64,000 bases of DNA from Butyricimonas sp. Marseille-P3923 (GTDB taxonomy: Bacteria > Bacteroidota > Bacteroidia > Bacteroidales > Marinifilaceae), in assembly GCF_900184685.1 (NCBI RefSeq), contig NZ_FXXL01000006.1, forward strand, positions 1,240,001 to 1,304,000. Direction: 5' to 3'. The notes beneath the pieces were generated by a model. That model was not told the origin of the DNA and did not search any database. It was given only the letters and a program-made list of their open reading frames with translations. A program made the position numbers and the translations under genes. Below are positions 53,814-63,294 of the stretch, one piece after another (position 1 is the first letter of the stretch; each line of letters begins with the position of its first letter).

Positions 53814-54920
53814 ATGAAAAAGAATTTATTGTTTGCATGTATGTTAATGTTGTGCATCTCCACGTTTGCACAATCTAATCAAGAAAAGAATTTACCCGGT
53901 TACAAAACATCTTTTGAAACCAATAATTTTTGGGATAATTGGTTTGTTTCTATGAATTTTGGCGCTCAGACTCTTTATGCAGAAGGTTCTACTGATGCTA
54001 AATTCGGGGATAGATTGACTTTTATGCCGGCATTGTCTGTCGGTAAATGGTTTGCACCTTGGTGGGGAGTGAGAGTACAAGGTTTGGGAGGTGCGTTACA
54101 CGGCTTCCAGAATAACGGGAAAACCATGTTGCACAAGCATTACGGGGCTGTTCACGGGGATTTCATGTTCGGGTTGTTGAATTTCTTCGGTCGATACAAC
54201 GAGAATCGTTGCTTTGACTTGGTTCCGTTTGCCGGAATCGGTGGTGCGTTCATTGGCAGTGACCAGTCCTTCACGATTAATGCCGGGGTGCAGGCTCGTT
54301 TCCGCTTGTGCGAACGTTTTGATTTGAATCTGGAATACTCCGGGATGATTTTAGATGATGACCTTGTGGTTCGCGGAGGATTTCCCAATGATGGAATTAT
54401 GGGGTTAAGCGTGGGTGTTACCTTTAGATTTAAAAATCGTTCTTTCAAGAAAGCCGTTAGCCACAAACAATACGCGGAGCTTCAGAGTTTGACAAAAGCG
54501 CAAGAGGCACAAATTCAGGAATTGTTGAGAAGAGCCCCGGATACCGTGGTGAAAATTGTAAAAGAAGAGGTGCCGACAATGAAGACGGATGTTGAATACA
54601 AGGCATTGCCGACGACGATTAATTTCGCTTTCAATAGCTACAAGATTGATGCAACCCAAGAGGTGGGTATTTATAATTTAGCTCAATTTTTGAAAGAGAA
54701 TCCTGACGTTCGTGTTCGTTTGACCGGTTACGCTGATAAACGCGGAACCCAGAAAGCGAATATGTACATTTCTGAAAAACGCGTAAACGCGGTTGCGGAT
54801 ATGTTTATCGATAAATACGGGATTAACAAGAAACGTGTCGTGAAAGACCATAAAGGTGTTAGCTCCCGTTATGACAAGGATGAATGGAATCGTTGCGTTC
54901 TGGTAGAGATAATTAAATAA
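53814..54920 (+). CDS. OmpA-family outer-membrane protein
   Basis: Start chosen at ATG 53814 (MKKNLLFACMLMLCISTFAQ), 368 residues with signal peptide; the longer frame from 53730 begins inside the predicted promoter. Residues about 40-235 form an 8-strand-like beta barrel (WFVSMNFGAQTLYAEG, AGVQARFRLCERFDLNLEYSG, GLSVGVTFRF). A linker helix (about 245-285) leads to the OmpA peptidoglycan-binding domain (about 290-368; INFAFNSYKIDATQEVGIYNLAQFL, RLTGYADKRGTQKANMYISEKR). It anchors the outer membrane to the cell wall. A strong terminator follows. Confidence 0.92.
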   Translation: MKKNLLFACMLMLCISTFAQSNQEKNLPGYKTSFETNNFWDNWFVSMNFGAQTLYAEGSTDAKFGDRLTFMPALSVGKWFAPWWGVRVQGLGGALHGFQNNGKTMLHKHYGAVHGDFMFGLLNFFGRYNENRCFDLVPFAGIGGAFIGSDQSFTINAGVQARFRLCERFDLNLEYSGMILDDDLVVRGGFPNDGIMGLSVGVTFRFKNRSFKKAVSHKQYAELQSLTKAQEAQIQELLRRAPDTVVKIVKEEVPTMKTDVEYKALPTTINFAFNSYKIDATQEVGIYNLAQFLKENPDVRVRLTGYADKRGTQKANMYISEKRVNAVADMFIDKYGINKKRVVKDHKGVSSRYDKDEWNRCVLVEIIK

Positions 54921-54939
54921 GATACGATAGTGATTTTAA

Positions 54940-54971
54940 AGAAGCCCGGCGGATTTGTCCGCCGGGCTTCT
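54940..54971 (+). terminator. Strong intrinsic terminator after the OmpA-family gene
   Basis: AGAAGCCCGGCGGA (54940-54953) pairs perfectly with TCCGCCGGGCTTCT (54958-54971), 4-nt loop, then TTGTT. It ends the upstream unit before locus D. Confidence 0.93.
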
Positions 54972-55128
54972 TTGTTCGTCTAGCATGGGTATATTCTAAC
55001 GGGTACAAGCTAACCAGTGCCAAAGGTGTCCACCAGTTTGGCTTCCGTCTGGAAATCCAATATTTTAATATTAAAACATTAGAATGTTAAATTGAGAGAT
55101 AATTAGAGGAAAAGTGTTCTGCATTCTC

Positions 55129-55136
55129 TATATTTG
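55129..55136 (+). promoter_or_regulatory. -7 box of the locus D sigma gene
   Basis: TATATTTG matches TAnnTTTG, 22 bp before the sigma ATG, giving a very short leader. No clear -33 TTG at 19-20 bp. This suggests that the sigma gene itself is made from the housekeeping promoter type. The rest of 54972-55128 shows only a weak inverted repeat (GCCAAA ... TTTGGC near 55020-55045). Confidence 0.55.
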
Positions 55137-55157
55137 CCTCGGAAGAATGTTTTTTGT

Positions 55158-55718
55158 ATGGAGAGTAATAAGAAATTAATCGTGGGAATAAATTGTAAAG
55201 CTAAAAAAGCATGGGAAGAGTTTTACAAGACTTATTATGAACCTTTATGTAATCATGTTTATCGTATTTTGCTAAATAAGGAGGTTACAGAGGATATTGT
55301 GCAAGAAATATTTTTAAAGATTTGGGATTCTGAGGTCATTTTTGAGAATGAAAAAGCATTGATTAGTTATTTGTATCGGGCAGGAACGAATAATTCGTTA
55401 AAATATTTACGGGAGCAGAATACGGAGCAGGAGAGATTGAAAATGTGGTGTGATATGGAACAGGAGATGACCGAGGATGATTTCTCAAGTGTTGTTAGAG
55501 AAGAAGTGTTGCGTAAGTTGCGTCATTTAATTGATCAATTACCTGCGGAGCGGCGAAGAATTATATTGATGAGTATGGAAAATATGAGTGGGGAAGAGAT
55601 TGCCAAGCAATTGGGGGTTACCATTAATACTGTAAAGCAGCAAAAATACAGGGCGTATAAATTTATAAAAGAGCAACTTGGTGATCGTTGGATCATCGCT
55701 CTCTATTTTTTCTTGTAA
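55158..55718 (+). CDS. ECF RNA polymerase sigma factor (locus D)
   Basis: Start chosen at ATG 55158 (MESNKKLIVGINC), 186 residues; a TTG at 55134 lies inside the -7 box and cannot be the start. Region 2: about 18-90 (AWEEFYKTYYEPLCNHVYRIL, VTEDIVQEIFLKIWDS). Region 4: about 118-175 (LRHLIDQLPAERRRIILMSMENMSGEEIAKQLGVTINTVKQQKY). Belongs to the Bacteroidetes FecI-like group. It lies 63 bp before fecR on the same strand. Should transcribe the locus D susCD genes when released by FecR. Confidence 0.93.
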   Translation: MESNKKLIVGINCKAKKAWEEFYKTYYEPLCNHVYRILLNKEVTEDIVQEIFLKIWDSEVIFENEKALISYLYRAGTNNSLKYLREQNTEQERLKMWCDMEQEMTEDDFSSVVREEVLRKLRHLIDQLPAERRRIILMSMENMSGEEIAKQLGVTINTVKQQKYRAYKFIKEQLGDRWIIALYFFL

Positions 55719-55781
55719 TTTTTTTCTTTTTTCCTGTTATGCTTTTTTTCTTTTTTGGATTTTATATACAAAAAAGAATGT

Positions 55782-56969
55782 ATGAAGCGTTGCGGATTTA
55801 CAGTATTTGAAATTGTAGAGGAAGTTCTTCGGAACTTTTTAAATGAAAATGATGAGAAAAAGAGAGAAGAGTTTCAAAAGCTAATTAATGAACCCGCTTT
55901 ATTAAATAATGGGAAGGAATTAGCTGATCGTAAACAAGTGGTTGCTTGGTTGAAGGAACCGTCTCGTTTTTCTTCTCAAAAGGCATACAGTGAGTTTAAA
56001 GTGTATGTGCGCGGGCAACAGCGTCAAATCTGGAGAAGACGGATAAGATATGTTGCAGCTGTTTTGGTATTGCCATTTTTAGTGGGGGGTATTTATTATT
56101 GGCATGTTATTAATTCCGAAAAAGAAGATCAGAACTCGGAGACTCAATTAATACACCCGATTGCTTTTAAAGCATCTATCGAGTTGGATGACGGGAAGCG
56201 AGTGTATTTAGGTGCCGAAGAGGGAAAAATAACCTTGAGTGATCAAACAGAAATAATTCGAGATCAAAAACAAGTGGTGTATGCGGCTTCTGATTCGCTA
56301 GATGTGCATAAAATGATTTATCATGACCTTTGTGTACCTCGAGGAGGAGAGTATGCGTTGATTTTGTCGGATAGTACTAAGATTTGGATTAATGCGGATT
56401 CAAAATTACGATATCCGGTTCAATTTAACGGGAAAGAACGGGAGGTATTTTTACTGGAAGGAGAGGCTTATTTCGAGGTAACCAAAAATAGTGAAAAGCC
56501 TTTTTTGGTGCGTACTTCACGGGGAACTGTAAAGGTATTGGGGACGGAATTTAACGTGCGTAATTATAAAGATGAGGGATGTGTGGTAACAACATTAGTC
56601 AATGGTTCCGTTCAATTTGGAAGTAATCAAAATCCTGAAAGTAATACCGTTTTGCGTCCCGGGTATCAAATTATAGCCGGTTCTGTTATAGAGGATTGGA
56701 TTGTTCAAAAAGTGAATTTGAAAGAGTATGTAGGTTGGAAAGAGGGACTATACGTGTTTAATAATATGACATTGGAGGAGTTAATGAGAACGGTGGAACG
56801 TAATTATGATGTGACGGTGTTTTTTGCTAGTGAAGAGTGTAAGTTTTTGCGTTTTTCGGGTGATTTGAGAAAATATGATGATGTTCGAAATTTTTTGCGT
56901 TACATTGAGATTGGTGGGGATGTTCGGTTTGTTATTAAGGAACGTGTAATTACAATATATAAAAAGTGA
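55782..56969 (+). CDS. FecR-family anti-sigma factor (locus D)
   Basis: Start chosen at ATG 55782 (MKRCGFTVFEIVEEVL), 395 residues; the frame is open from a TTG at 55755. Cytoplasmic N-terminus, membrane segment about 86-108 (AAVLVLPFLVGGIYYW), FecR domain about 185-290 (EYALILSDSTKIWINADSKLRY, EGEAYFEVTKNSEKPF, KVLGTEFNVRNY), DUF4974-like end about 315-393 (MTLEELMRTVERNYDVTVFF). Pairs with the sigma gene upstream and the STN-SusC downstream. A 7-bp hairpin begins 3 nt after the stop. Confidence 0.93.
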   Translation: MKRCGFTVFEIVEEVLRNFLNENDEKKREEFQKLINEPALLNNGKELADRKQVVAWLKEPSRFSSQKAYSEFKVYVRGQQRQIWRRRIRYVAAVLVLPFLVGGIYYWHVINSEKEDQNSETQLIHPIAFKASIELDDGKRVYLGAEEGKITLSDQTEIIRDQKQVVYAASDSLDVHKMIYHDLCVPRGGEYALILSDSTKIWINADSKLRYPVQFNGKEREVFLLEGEAYFEVTKNSEKPFLVRTSRGTVKVLGTEFNVRNYKDEGCVVTTLVNGSVQFGSNQNPESNTVLRPGYQIIAGSVIEDWIVQKVNLKEYVGWKEGLYVFNNMTLEELMRTVERNYDVTVFFASEECKFLRFSGDLRKYDDVRNFLRYIEIGGDVRFVIKERVITIYKK

Positions 56970-56971
56970 AA

Positions 56972-57000
56972 AAGGGAGCCCTTGGCCCGGATACTCCCTT
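56972..57000 (+). other. Hairpin between fecR and susC (locus D)
   Basis: AAGGGAG (56972-56978) pairs perfectly with CTCCCTT (56994-57000), loop 15 nt, ending 44 bp before the susC ATG. No T-tract beyond TTGTTATTT. It occupies the same place as the hairpins in loci A and C. Confidence 0.6.
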
Positions 57001-57044
57001 GTTATTTGTGAATAATTACTTGGAATAATTAAACATTCAAATCT

Positions 57045-60000
57045 ATGAAAAAAAATTGGATTAATAGGCGTGATATACCTATTCGTGTTTTAAAAAAAGC
57101 ATTTTTGGCTATGAAATTAACTTTCTTATTAACAGTGTTGTTGAATGTAAACGTTTGGGCAACAGTTTTTTCTCAAGAACATAGGGTCTCTCTGCAGTTG
57201 CAGAATGTTTCTTTGGAAAAAGTAATCATGGAATTGCGTAAACAAACGGAAATTCGTTTTTTCTATAGTATTGATAAGATTAAAGCTATAGAGAATGTTT
57301 CCGTGGATGCGAAAAACGAGACGTTAAAAAGTGTGCTAAGTAGCTTGTTGGTTGGTACGGGACTTACTTATACTCTTTTAGATGATGTCGTGGTAATTAA
57401 GGATGAAGGGGAGGTCGTTGCCAAAGATTCGGTACAAGGTACTCTTATTAAAGGAATCGTGAAAGACAAGGAGGGGATTACTTTACCCGGGGTGTCGGTT
57501 ACGTTAAAGGGAACTTCAGTTGGGGTGGCTACAGACGTGAAAGGTGCATTTGCTTTACAAGTGCCTTCCAAAGACCGGATTGTGTTGGTTTTTTCTTTCG
57601 TGGGTATGCAGACGAAAGAGGTGCTTTATAAAGGAGAAAAGTCGTTGGAGATAGTTCTGGAGGAAGAAACACAGAGTATTGACGAGGTGGTCGTTACCGG
57701 TTACCAAGTGATTGACAAACGAGAGTTGACAAGCGCTATTTCTACGGTGAAGGCAGAACAGTTGGAGCGGATGGGTGCTTTGACGATCGATCAGATGCTG
57801 GAGGGTAAGGCTCCCGGGTTGATGATTATGAATATAAGTGCGCAACCGGGAGCAGCCACGAAGATGAGGGTTCGTGCCGGAGCTACTTTCACGGGAACCC
57901 GTGAGCCGTTGTGGGTTATTGACGGGGTTATTTACGAGGATCCTGTTCCTTTGACTCCTGCAGAGATCAATAGTTTGGATAACGTGAATTTGATTGGTAA
58001 TGCCATCACGGGTTTGAATCCTCAAGATATTGCCCAGATAGATATTTTGAAAGATGCTTCTGCCACGGCTATTTATGGAACTCGAGCAGCGAACGGGGTT
58101 ATTGTCGTGACCACGAAGCGTGGGAAGAGCGGATCGTTGTCTCTCAATTATAATGGATCGATAAGTGTGGTGGATCGTCCGCGTTATTCGGACCTTAATT
58201 TGATGAATTCAAAGGAACGTATTGATGTTTCGAGAGAGATTGCGGAGAGGAATCTGTATTATCCTTCTCAAATTCACCAGTTTGTCGGGTATGAAGGGGT
58301 GTTGAAAAAGTATTATTTCCGGGAGATTGATTATGCTCAGTTTCAAAAGGAGGTCGCAAGATTGGAAGCGTTGAACGAAGATTGGTTCGGGGAGCTTTAT
58401 CGGGTAGCTCTTACGCATGCGCATTCCGTTAATTTATCCGGGGGTAATGAAAAGATGAGGGTTTATGCGGGTTTGAGTTATGATAATCAACGCGGAACGG
58501 AGCTCAATGTGGGGTTGTATCGTGTCAGCGGTCGTGTTAACGGGGATTTTAATTTGAGGAAAAACGTGTTGATATCTGTCGGGTTGAGCGGAAGTTCACA
58601 AAAAGCAAAATACAATCATTCGGCGTATTCGGCTTTTAACGAGGCGTATAATATGAGCCGGGCGGTACCTGCACGAGAGGAAAATGGCGGTTTGTATTAT
58701 ATTGACCGGATATCTATTCAGAATACCACTGGTGATTATCGTTACGTGAAATACAATATCTTGAATGAACTTGCTAATTCGGGTCGTACGGTGTATAACA
58801 GGGATTTTAATGTTCGTGCTTCTGTTGATTGGGAGATTATTCATGGTTTGAAGGTTCGGAGTCAATTTTCTTTCCGAAATACCACTAATTCTTCCGAGGA
58901 GTGGATCGGTGGAGATACGTATTATATGTCAATGTGGCGTTCTATCGGTGATGACGCTGACGAGGAGAGTAAAAAGGGTACGGTGGTACCTTTCGGTGGA
59001 TTGTATTCCAGCGGTATGGTGCTTTCGGAGGCAACTTCCATATTGACACAGATCAACTATAATAAGTCTTTTGGGGAACGGCATTTTTTTAATTTGAATA
59101 TAGGGCAGGAGGCTTCGTCTACTATTTATAAAGGGGCGGAAGGTTGGATGGCTCCCGGTTATAATCACGAGCAAGGTAGGTCGTTTATAAAGATTCCGAC
59201 TTTTTTGATGACGGAGATTGATGATTTGAAATATCCTTTCATGCTTCGTTGGTTGGCGGCTGGAGGAGTAGGTGGAGCTTCAGTTTATCCGACCGTTACG
59301 GATCGCGTGAGGAACGTGATGTCGATGTTCGCTATTTTTAATTATTCGTTTGAGAACAGGTATATTTTCAATTTTAATATCCGAAGTGACGGTTCCAATC
59401 AGTTCGGTCAATATGAACGTTATAAATTCAGACCGGCGTGGTCTACTTCCGTGCGTTGGAATTTGCATAATGAACCTTTTATCAAGAATATGGCGGTGTC
59501 GTTTATGGATGAGTTGGCTCTTCGTTTGTCTTATGGTTTCCGGGGGAATCCGCCTTCGGCTTCACCTTATCTGACGATACAGAATTACGGGCAAGGTAAT
59601 ACAGATTTATCACCGGAGTATGTTTCCGAACTGGCATCTTTCCCGAATGCTAATTTGAAATGGGAGCGAACGAAGACTTTGAATATCGGGTTGAATCACT
59701 CTTGGTTGGGTGGTCGTATCAGCGGGGCTTTGGATTACGGGTATTCGAAGAGTCTCGATTTGTTGTTGACTCGTCCGGTTTCTTTAGTTAACGGTGCTTC
59801 TTCTCAGTTGTATAATGGAGGTTCGAAGGAAGACCATACTTTCGAGTTTAATATTATGACGCAGAATATTAAGACAAAAGATTTCCAATGGAATATGAAT
59901 TTTAATATCACTCGTGTGAAAGAGAAAATTCTGGATGGTATTAACGAGGATGTAAGTTTCAGTACCGTAGAGAGTTTTTTGAACGGTTCGATTTATATGA

Positions 60001-60731
60001 AGGGGTTCCCGATAGACGGTTTTTATTCTTATCGTTTCGGGGGATTGGATTCCAATGGTTTGCCGACGTTCGAGGGAATGGTTGGCGATAAGAATCTTAC
60101 GAACCGGGATGGTTATTGGGATACGAGGACGATATACGCCCAATTACAAAAAGCTCTGGTGTACGAGGGAAGTCGGTTGCCTTTGTTTTACGGGGGATTC
60201 GGGACGGAGTTTAAATATAAGAATTTGAGATTATCTGCAAGTTTCACGTACAAGATAGGGCAGAAGGTTCGTTTGTTGGAGATGTATGGTGAGAATCAAA
60301 CGATGCCGTTGCCGGAGCAGAATATGACGGGCGAGTTTAACAAGAGATGGCGTAAGCCCGGGGATGAGGCTCATACGAATATTCCGGCTTTGTCCAATGA
60401 ACTTTTGACTCCGTCGTATACTTTTGAAGAAGCCGTGTCTCCGTATGTTCTTCCCTGGCAAAAATCTTACTGGTGGGCTTATGACCGGAGTGATGTACGT
60501 ACGGCTAAAGGAGATTATATCCGGTGGCAGCTTTTGACATTGAATTACGATTTGCCCGATCGTCATTTGAAACGGTTAGGTATTTCTAATATGCGCTTCG
60601 GTTTTCAGGTTCAGAATATCGGTTACTTGACTTTTGATAAGAAGTTGAAGGGGAAGGATCCGGAGCAGGTGAACTCTGTGGGAATGCCGGTGTTACCTTC
60701 TTATAATTTTAGCCTTGGTTTTAGTTTTTAA
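57045..60731 (+). CDS. SusC/RagA-type TonB-dependent receptor with STN domain (locus D)
   Basis: 1228 residues from ATG 57045; an in-frame ATG at 57111 would still leave a signal peptide. Signal segment about 23-45, STN about 47-100 (VSLEKVIMELRKQTEIRFFY), carboxypeptidase-D-like domain about 136-205 (GITLPGVSVTLKGTSVGVATD), plug about 215-370 with PLWVIDGVIYEDPV and ILKDASATAIYGTRAANG, barrel to FSLGFSF. Plug and loop sequence group it with locus B, and both have a degenerate metallohydrolase lipoprotein downstream of susD. The STN domain should signal through the adjacent FecR. The stop overlaps an ATG at 60731 by one base. Confidence 0.95.
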   Translation: MKKNWINRRDIPIRVLKKAFLAMKLTFLLTVLLNVNVWATVFSQEHRVSLQLQNVSLEKVIMELRKQTEIRFFYSIDKIKAIENVSVDAKNETLKSVLSSLLVGTGLTYTLLDDVVVIKDEGEVVAKDSVQGTLIKGIVKDKEGITLPGVSVTLKGTSVGVATDVKGAFALQVPSKDRIVLVFSFVGMQTKEVLYKGEKSLEIVLEEETQSIDEVVVTGYQVIDKRELTSAISTVKAEQLERMGALTIDQMLEGKAPGLMIMNISAQPGAATKMRVRAGATFTGTREPLWVIDGVIYEDPVPLTPAEINSLDNVNLIGNAITGLNPQDIAQIDILKDASATAIYGTRAANGVIVVTTKRGKSGSLSLNYNGSISVVDRPRYSDLNLMNSKERIDVSREIAERNLYYPSQIHQFVGYEGVLKKYYFREIDYAQFQKEVARLEALNEDWFGELYRVALTHAHSVNLSGGNEKMRVYAGLSYDNQRGTELNVGLYRVSGRVNGDFNLRKNVLISVGLSGSSQKAKYNHSAYSAFNEAYNMSRAVPAREENGGLYYIDRISIQNTTGDYRYVKYNILNELANSGRTVYNRDFNVRASVDWEIIHGLKVRSQFSFRNTTNSSEEWIGGDTYYMSMWRSIGDDADEESKKGTVVPFGGLYSSGMVLSEATSILTQINYNKSFGERHFFNLNIGQEASSTIYKGAEGWMAPGYNHEQGRSFIKIPTFLMTEIDDLKYPFMLRWLAAGGVGGASVYPTVTDRVRNVMSMFAIFNYSFENRYIFNFNIRSDGSNQFGQYERYKFRPAWSTSVRWNLHNEPFIKNMAVSFMDELALRLSYGFRGNPPSASPYLTIQNYGQGNTDLSPEYVSELASFPNANLKWERTKTLNIGLNHSWLGGRISGALDYGYSKSLDLLLTRPVSLVNGASSQLYNGGSKEDHTFEFNIMTQNIKTKDFQWNMNFNITRVKEKILDGINEDVSFSTVESFLNGSIYMKGFPIDGFYSYRFGGLDSNGLPTFEGMVGDKNLTNRDGYWDTRTIYAQLQKALVYEGSRLPLFYGGFGTEFKYKNLRLSASFTYKIGQKVRLLEMYGENQTMPLPEQNMTGEFNKRWRKPGDEAHTNIPALSNELLTPSYTFEEAVSPYVLPWQKSYWWAYDRSDVRTAKGDYIRWQLLTLNYDLPDRHLKRLGISNMRFGFQVQNIGYLTFDKKLKGKDPEQVNSVGMPVLPSYNFSLGFSF

Positions 60732-60748
60732 TGTATTATATTGAAATT

Positions 60749-62170
60749 ATGAAAACAATTAACCTGTATCTTTTGCTTTTGACAATTATATTGGCTGGGT
60801 GTGATGGTTTTCTTGATGAGTCGTCACAGGATCAGATTAGACCCAATAAGGCCGAGCATCTTGCTTCTCTTGTTTTGAATGAATGCACGTTGTCGCATCC
60901 TTATTTTTACGGGGCAAGCCACATGACGGATGATATTTCCGAGAATATGCTTACCCCGACGAGTAAAAAAAGGAATTATAAGACCATTTATACTTGGAAG
61001 AATGAGATTGAACTTGATGATTACGGTGCGCAGATCGGGACGAATGTGGCGTGGGGAAATTTGTATCGTTCGATCGCTATTTTGAATGATGTGTTGATCA
61101 GTTGTGAAGATATTCATGATGACGAGAAGGGGTTGGCTTTCGTGAAAGGTGAAGCTTATTTTTTACGGGCTTTGGCATATTTTGACTTGGTAAATTTGTA
61201 CGGGTTGCCCTATGATCCGGAAAAGGCTAAAGAACAATTGGGTGTTGCTATTCGTTTGGATCATGGGGTCGAGCAATTTTATTCAAGGAATAGTTTGGAG
61301 GAGTGTTATAATTTGATCGAGCGTGATTTGTCGATTGGTAAGACTGAATTGGAGAAGTCTGGGTTGGAGAAGTCGTTGTGGCACCCGTCTGTGAATGCAT
61401 GTAATTTATTGATGTCGAGAGTGAAGTTATTCCGTCAGGAGTGGCAGGCCGCGGCAGATTACGCTGATTCGGTTACATCGAAAGTCGGAATGACCAAGTT
61501 GTTGGATTCTATGAAGTTTGTAGATCAGTCCAATAGCGAGATTATTTATTCTTTCGTGTATGATAGAAGAGTTTTAAGTATCGAAAATATGGAGAATACC
61601 GGTTTCGTTGTTAGCGAGAATCTGCTTTCTTGTTATGATCAGGATAATGATATTCGTTTCCGGAGCTTTTTTGTAATGCGGGGTGATTCTCGGCAAAAGT
61701 ATTATTACCCGAGAAAGTTTGAATCTTATTTCACTTCTCTTGGCGGGTTTAATATGCGAGTTGCCGAGGCATGGCTGAATAAAGCGGAGGCTTGTGTTCG
61801 GCTGGGAGATATTAATGGTGCCCGTTTGGCGGTGAAAAGGGTGGTTGATCATCGATACAGACATCCCGCGAATGTAGTTATCCCTTTTGATGATGAGGAA
61901 CTTCTGCAATTCATATTCGATGAGAGAAGGCGGGAATTTTGTTTTGAAAGTCATTTCCGTTGGTATGATTTAAGGCGGATGGGTGAGGAATACAGACCGG
62001 AAATTAAGCATGTATTTACCTATGTTAATGATGATGAGGTGAGAGAGGGACAGGAGAGTTACCGTTTACTCAAGAATGATCCTAATTACGTGTTGCCGAT
62101 TCCTTTACAGGAACGCGAGAATAATCCGTTGATTATTAATAATGATCGTTTGGAGAAATTGCCTGAATAA
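60749..62170 (+). CDS. SusD/RagB-family surface lipoprotein (locus D)
   Basis: Start chosen at ATG 60749 (MKTINLYLLLLTIILAGC), 473 residues; an ATG at 60731 overlaps the susC stop and would add six residues. Lipobox ILAGC (Cys 18), then DGFLDESSQDQIRPNKAEHL. Typical TPR-like helices (GEAYFLRALAYFDLVNLYGLPYDPEKA), a MRVAEAWLNKAEACVRLGD helix, and LLQFIFDERRREFCFESHFRWYDLRRMG confirm RagB/SusD. Lid partner of the upstream SusC. Confidence 0.93.
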   Translation: MKTINLYLLLLTIILAGCDGFLDESSQDQIRPNKAEHLASLVLNECTLSHPYFYGASHMTDDISENMLTPTSKKRNYKTIYTWKNEIELDDYGAQIGTNVAWGNLYRSIAILNDVLISCEDIHDDEKGLAFVKGEAYFLRALAYFDLVNLYGLPYDPEKAKEQLGVAIRLDHGVEQFYSRNSLEECYNLIERDLSIGKTELEKSGLEKSLWHPSVNACNLLMSRVKLFRQEWQAAADYADSVTSKVGMTKLLDSMKFVDQSNSEIIYSFVYDRRVLSIENMENTGFVVSENLLSCYDQDNDIRFRSFFVMRGDSRQKYYYPRKFESYFTSLGGFNMRVAEAWLNKAEACVRLGDINGARLAVKRVVDHRYRHPANVVIPFDDEELLQFIFDERRREFCFESHFRWYDLRRMGEEYRPEIKHVFTYVNDDEVREGQESYRLLKNDPNYVLPIPLQERENNPLIINNDRLEKLPE

Positions 62171-62199
62171 TCTTTTGACTTTTAATAAAAATTACCGAG

Positions 62200-63291
62200 A
62201 TGAATAGGATAAGTATTATTTTAGCTATTAGCGCATTATTGTTTTGTTGTGTCGCTTGTGAGGACGAGGATGGGTTGTCTCCCTCGGGCTTGGATGTTGA
62301 CCGGGTGCAAGATTTGCTTGATTGGTCAAATCCCGTTGTCAAAAGATATTATGACGATTATGGTGTGGCATTGATGACGGATTTTGATGAAAATCTGGAT
62401 ATAAAGTTTAATTTTTACGAGAGTTGGGCCAATCGTTTCTGGAGAAATATGGAGATCGGGAAGATGGAGCGAAAATCGGAATGCGATTCGGCGATAGCGG
62501 TTCTTGATACGGCTGTTTTCCGTTATTTTAAAGATGAACTGGAATTTCAAGGGGAGGTGTATCGTTCTGATTTTAAGAAGAAATATTTTCCGAATAAAAT
62601 ATTGATAACAAATAAGTTGATTGTCGGTACGGATGTGAGCGGTCTGATAATGCAGACGGTGAACAGACCGAGTAAGACGGGGGCAGGTTCTACTTTTTGC
62701 CAGAGTAATGATAATGCGATAGTGGTTAATTTGGAGTCCGGTATGTTGAATATTTCACCGGAGAAGTTTGAGCAGGTGACGAAAGCTATTTTGTACGTGA
62801 TGATTATTTATGCTTTTGAAAAGTATGATTTGTATAGTATGATTCCTGACGCTTTCTATGAATTTAGTAAACCGTATTATGGTAAACGTGTTTATCAAGT
62901 TCAGGAGGAACTCGGTGAGGAACAGCACGCTATTTCTCGAATGGAGTGGGTTGAGAATTACCACATGGTTGTTACAAGCGTGGGACCAACGGATAATATG
63001 TTCGGTTTTCTTGCCACGTATCCTATTCCTGATGCGAAAAGAGATGTCCGTATTTGTATCGATCATTTGATTAATCCGGAAACGATTGATGGTGCCCGGG
63101 TTGAAACGGAAAATGCTCCTTTTGTTTACCAGTTGGATTCGCGATGTTCTATCAAGATGTGGTATATCGCCCAAACGTTGATAAAGTTAGGAATTGATGT
63201 TATGGCGATATCTCCGGATCCTAATTTCAGGGAATTTATATCCAACAAGACGCAGGAGGATATTGATGATATAACCAATAATTTGTTTTAA
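62200..63291 (+). CDS. Degenerate zinc-metallohydrolase-type lipoprotein, no HExxH (locus D)
   Basis: A 363-residue lipoprotein (lipobox CVAC, Cys about 20). Like the locus B protein it follows the plan of substrate-import-associated zinc metallohydrolase lipoproteins: a helix at about 200-215 where HExxH should be (ILYVMIIYAFEKYDLY) without any histidine, a NMFGFLATYPIPDAKRDVRI segment in the second-motif position, and a final IKMWYIAQTLIKLGIDV helix. Active-site residues are therefore absent. It lies 29 bp after susD. Similarity to family members is in layout more than identity, so the assignment is moderate. Confidence 0.6.
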   Translation: MNRISIILAISALLFCCVACEDEDGLSPSGLDVDRVQDLLDWSNPVVKRYYDDYGVALMTDFDENLDIKFNFYESWANRFWRNMEIGKMERKSECDSAIAVLDTAVFRYFKDELEFQGEVYRSDFKKKYFPNKILITNKLIVGTDVSGLIMQTVNRPSKTGAGSTFCQSNDNAIVVNLESGMLNISPEKFEQVTKAILYVMIIYAFEKYDLYSMIPDAFYEFSKPYYGKRVYQVQEELGEEQHAISRMEWVENYHMVVTSVGPTDNMFGFLATYPIPDAKRDVRICIDHLINPETIDGARVETENAPFVYQLDSRCSIKMWYIAQTLIKLGIDVMAISPDPNFREFISNKTQEDIDDITNNLF

Positions 63292-63294
63292 GCC

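Noticed and set aside
55015-55050. GCCAAA/TTTGGC and repeated ACCAGT words upstream of locus D
   Set aside because: Six-base arms with a long loop; too weak to call.
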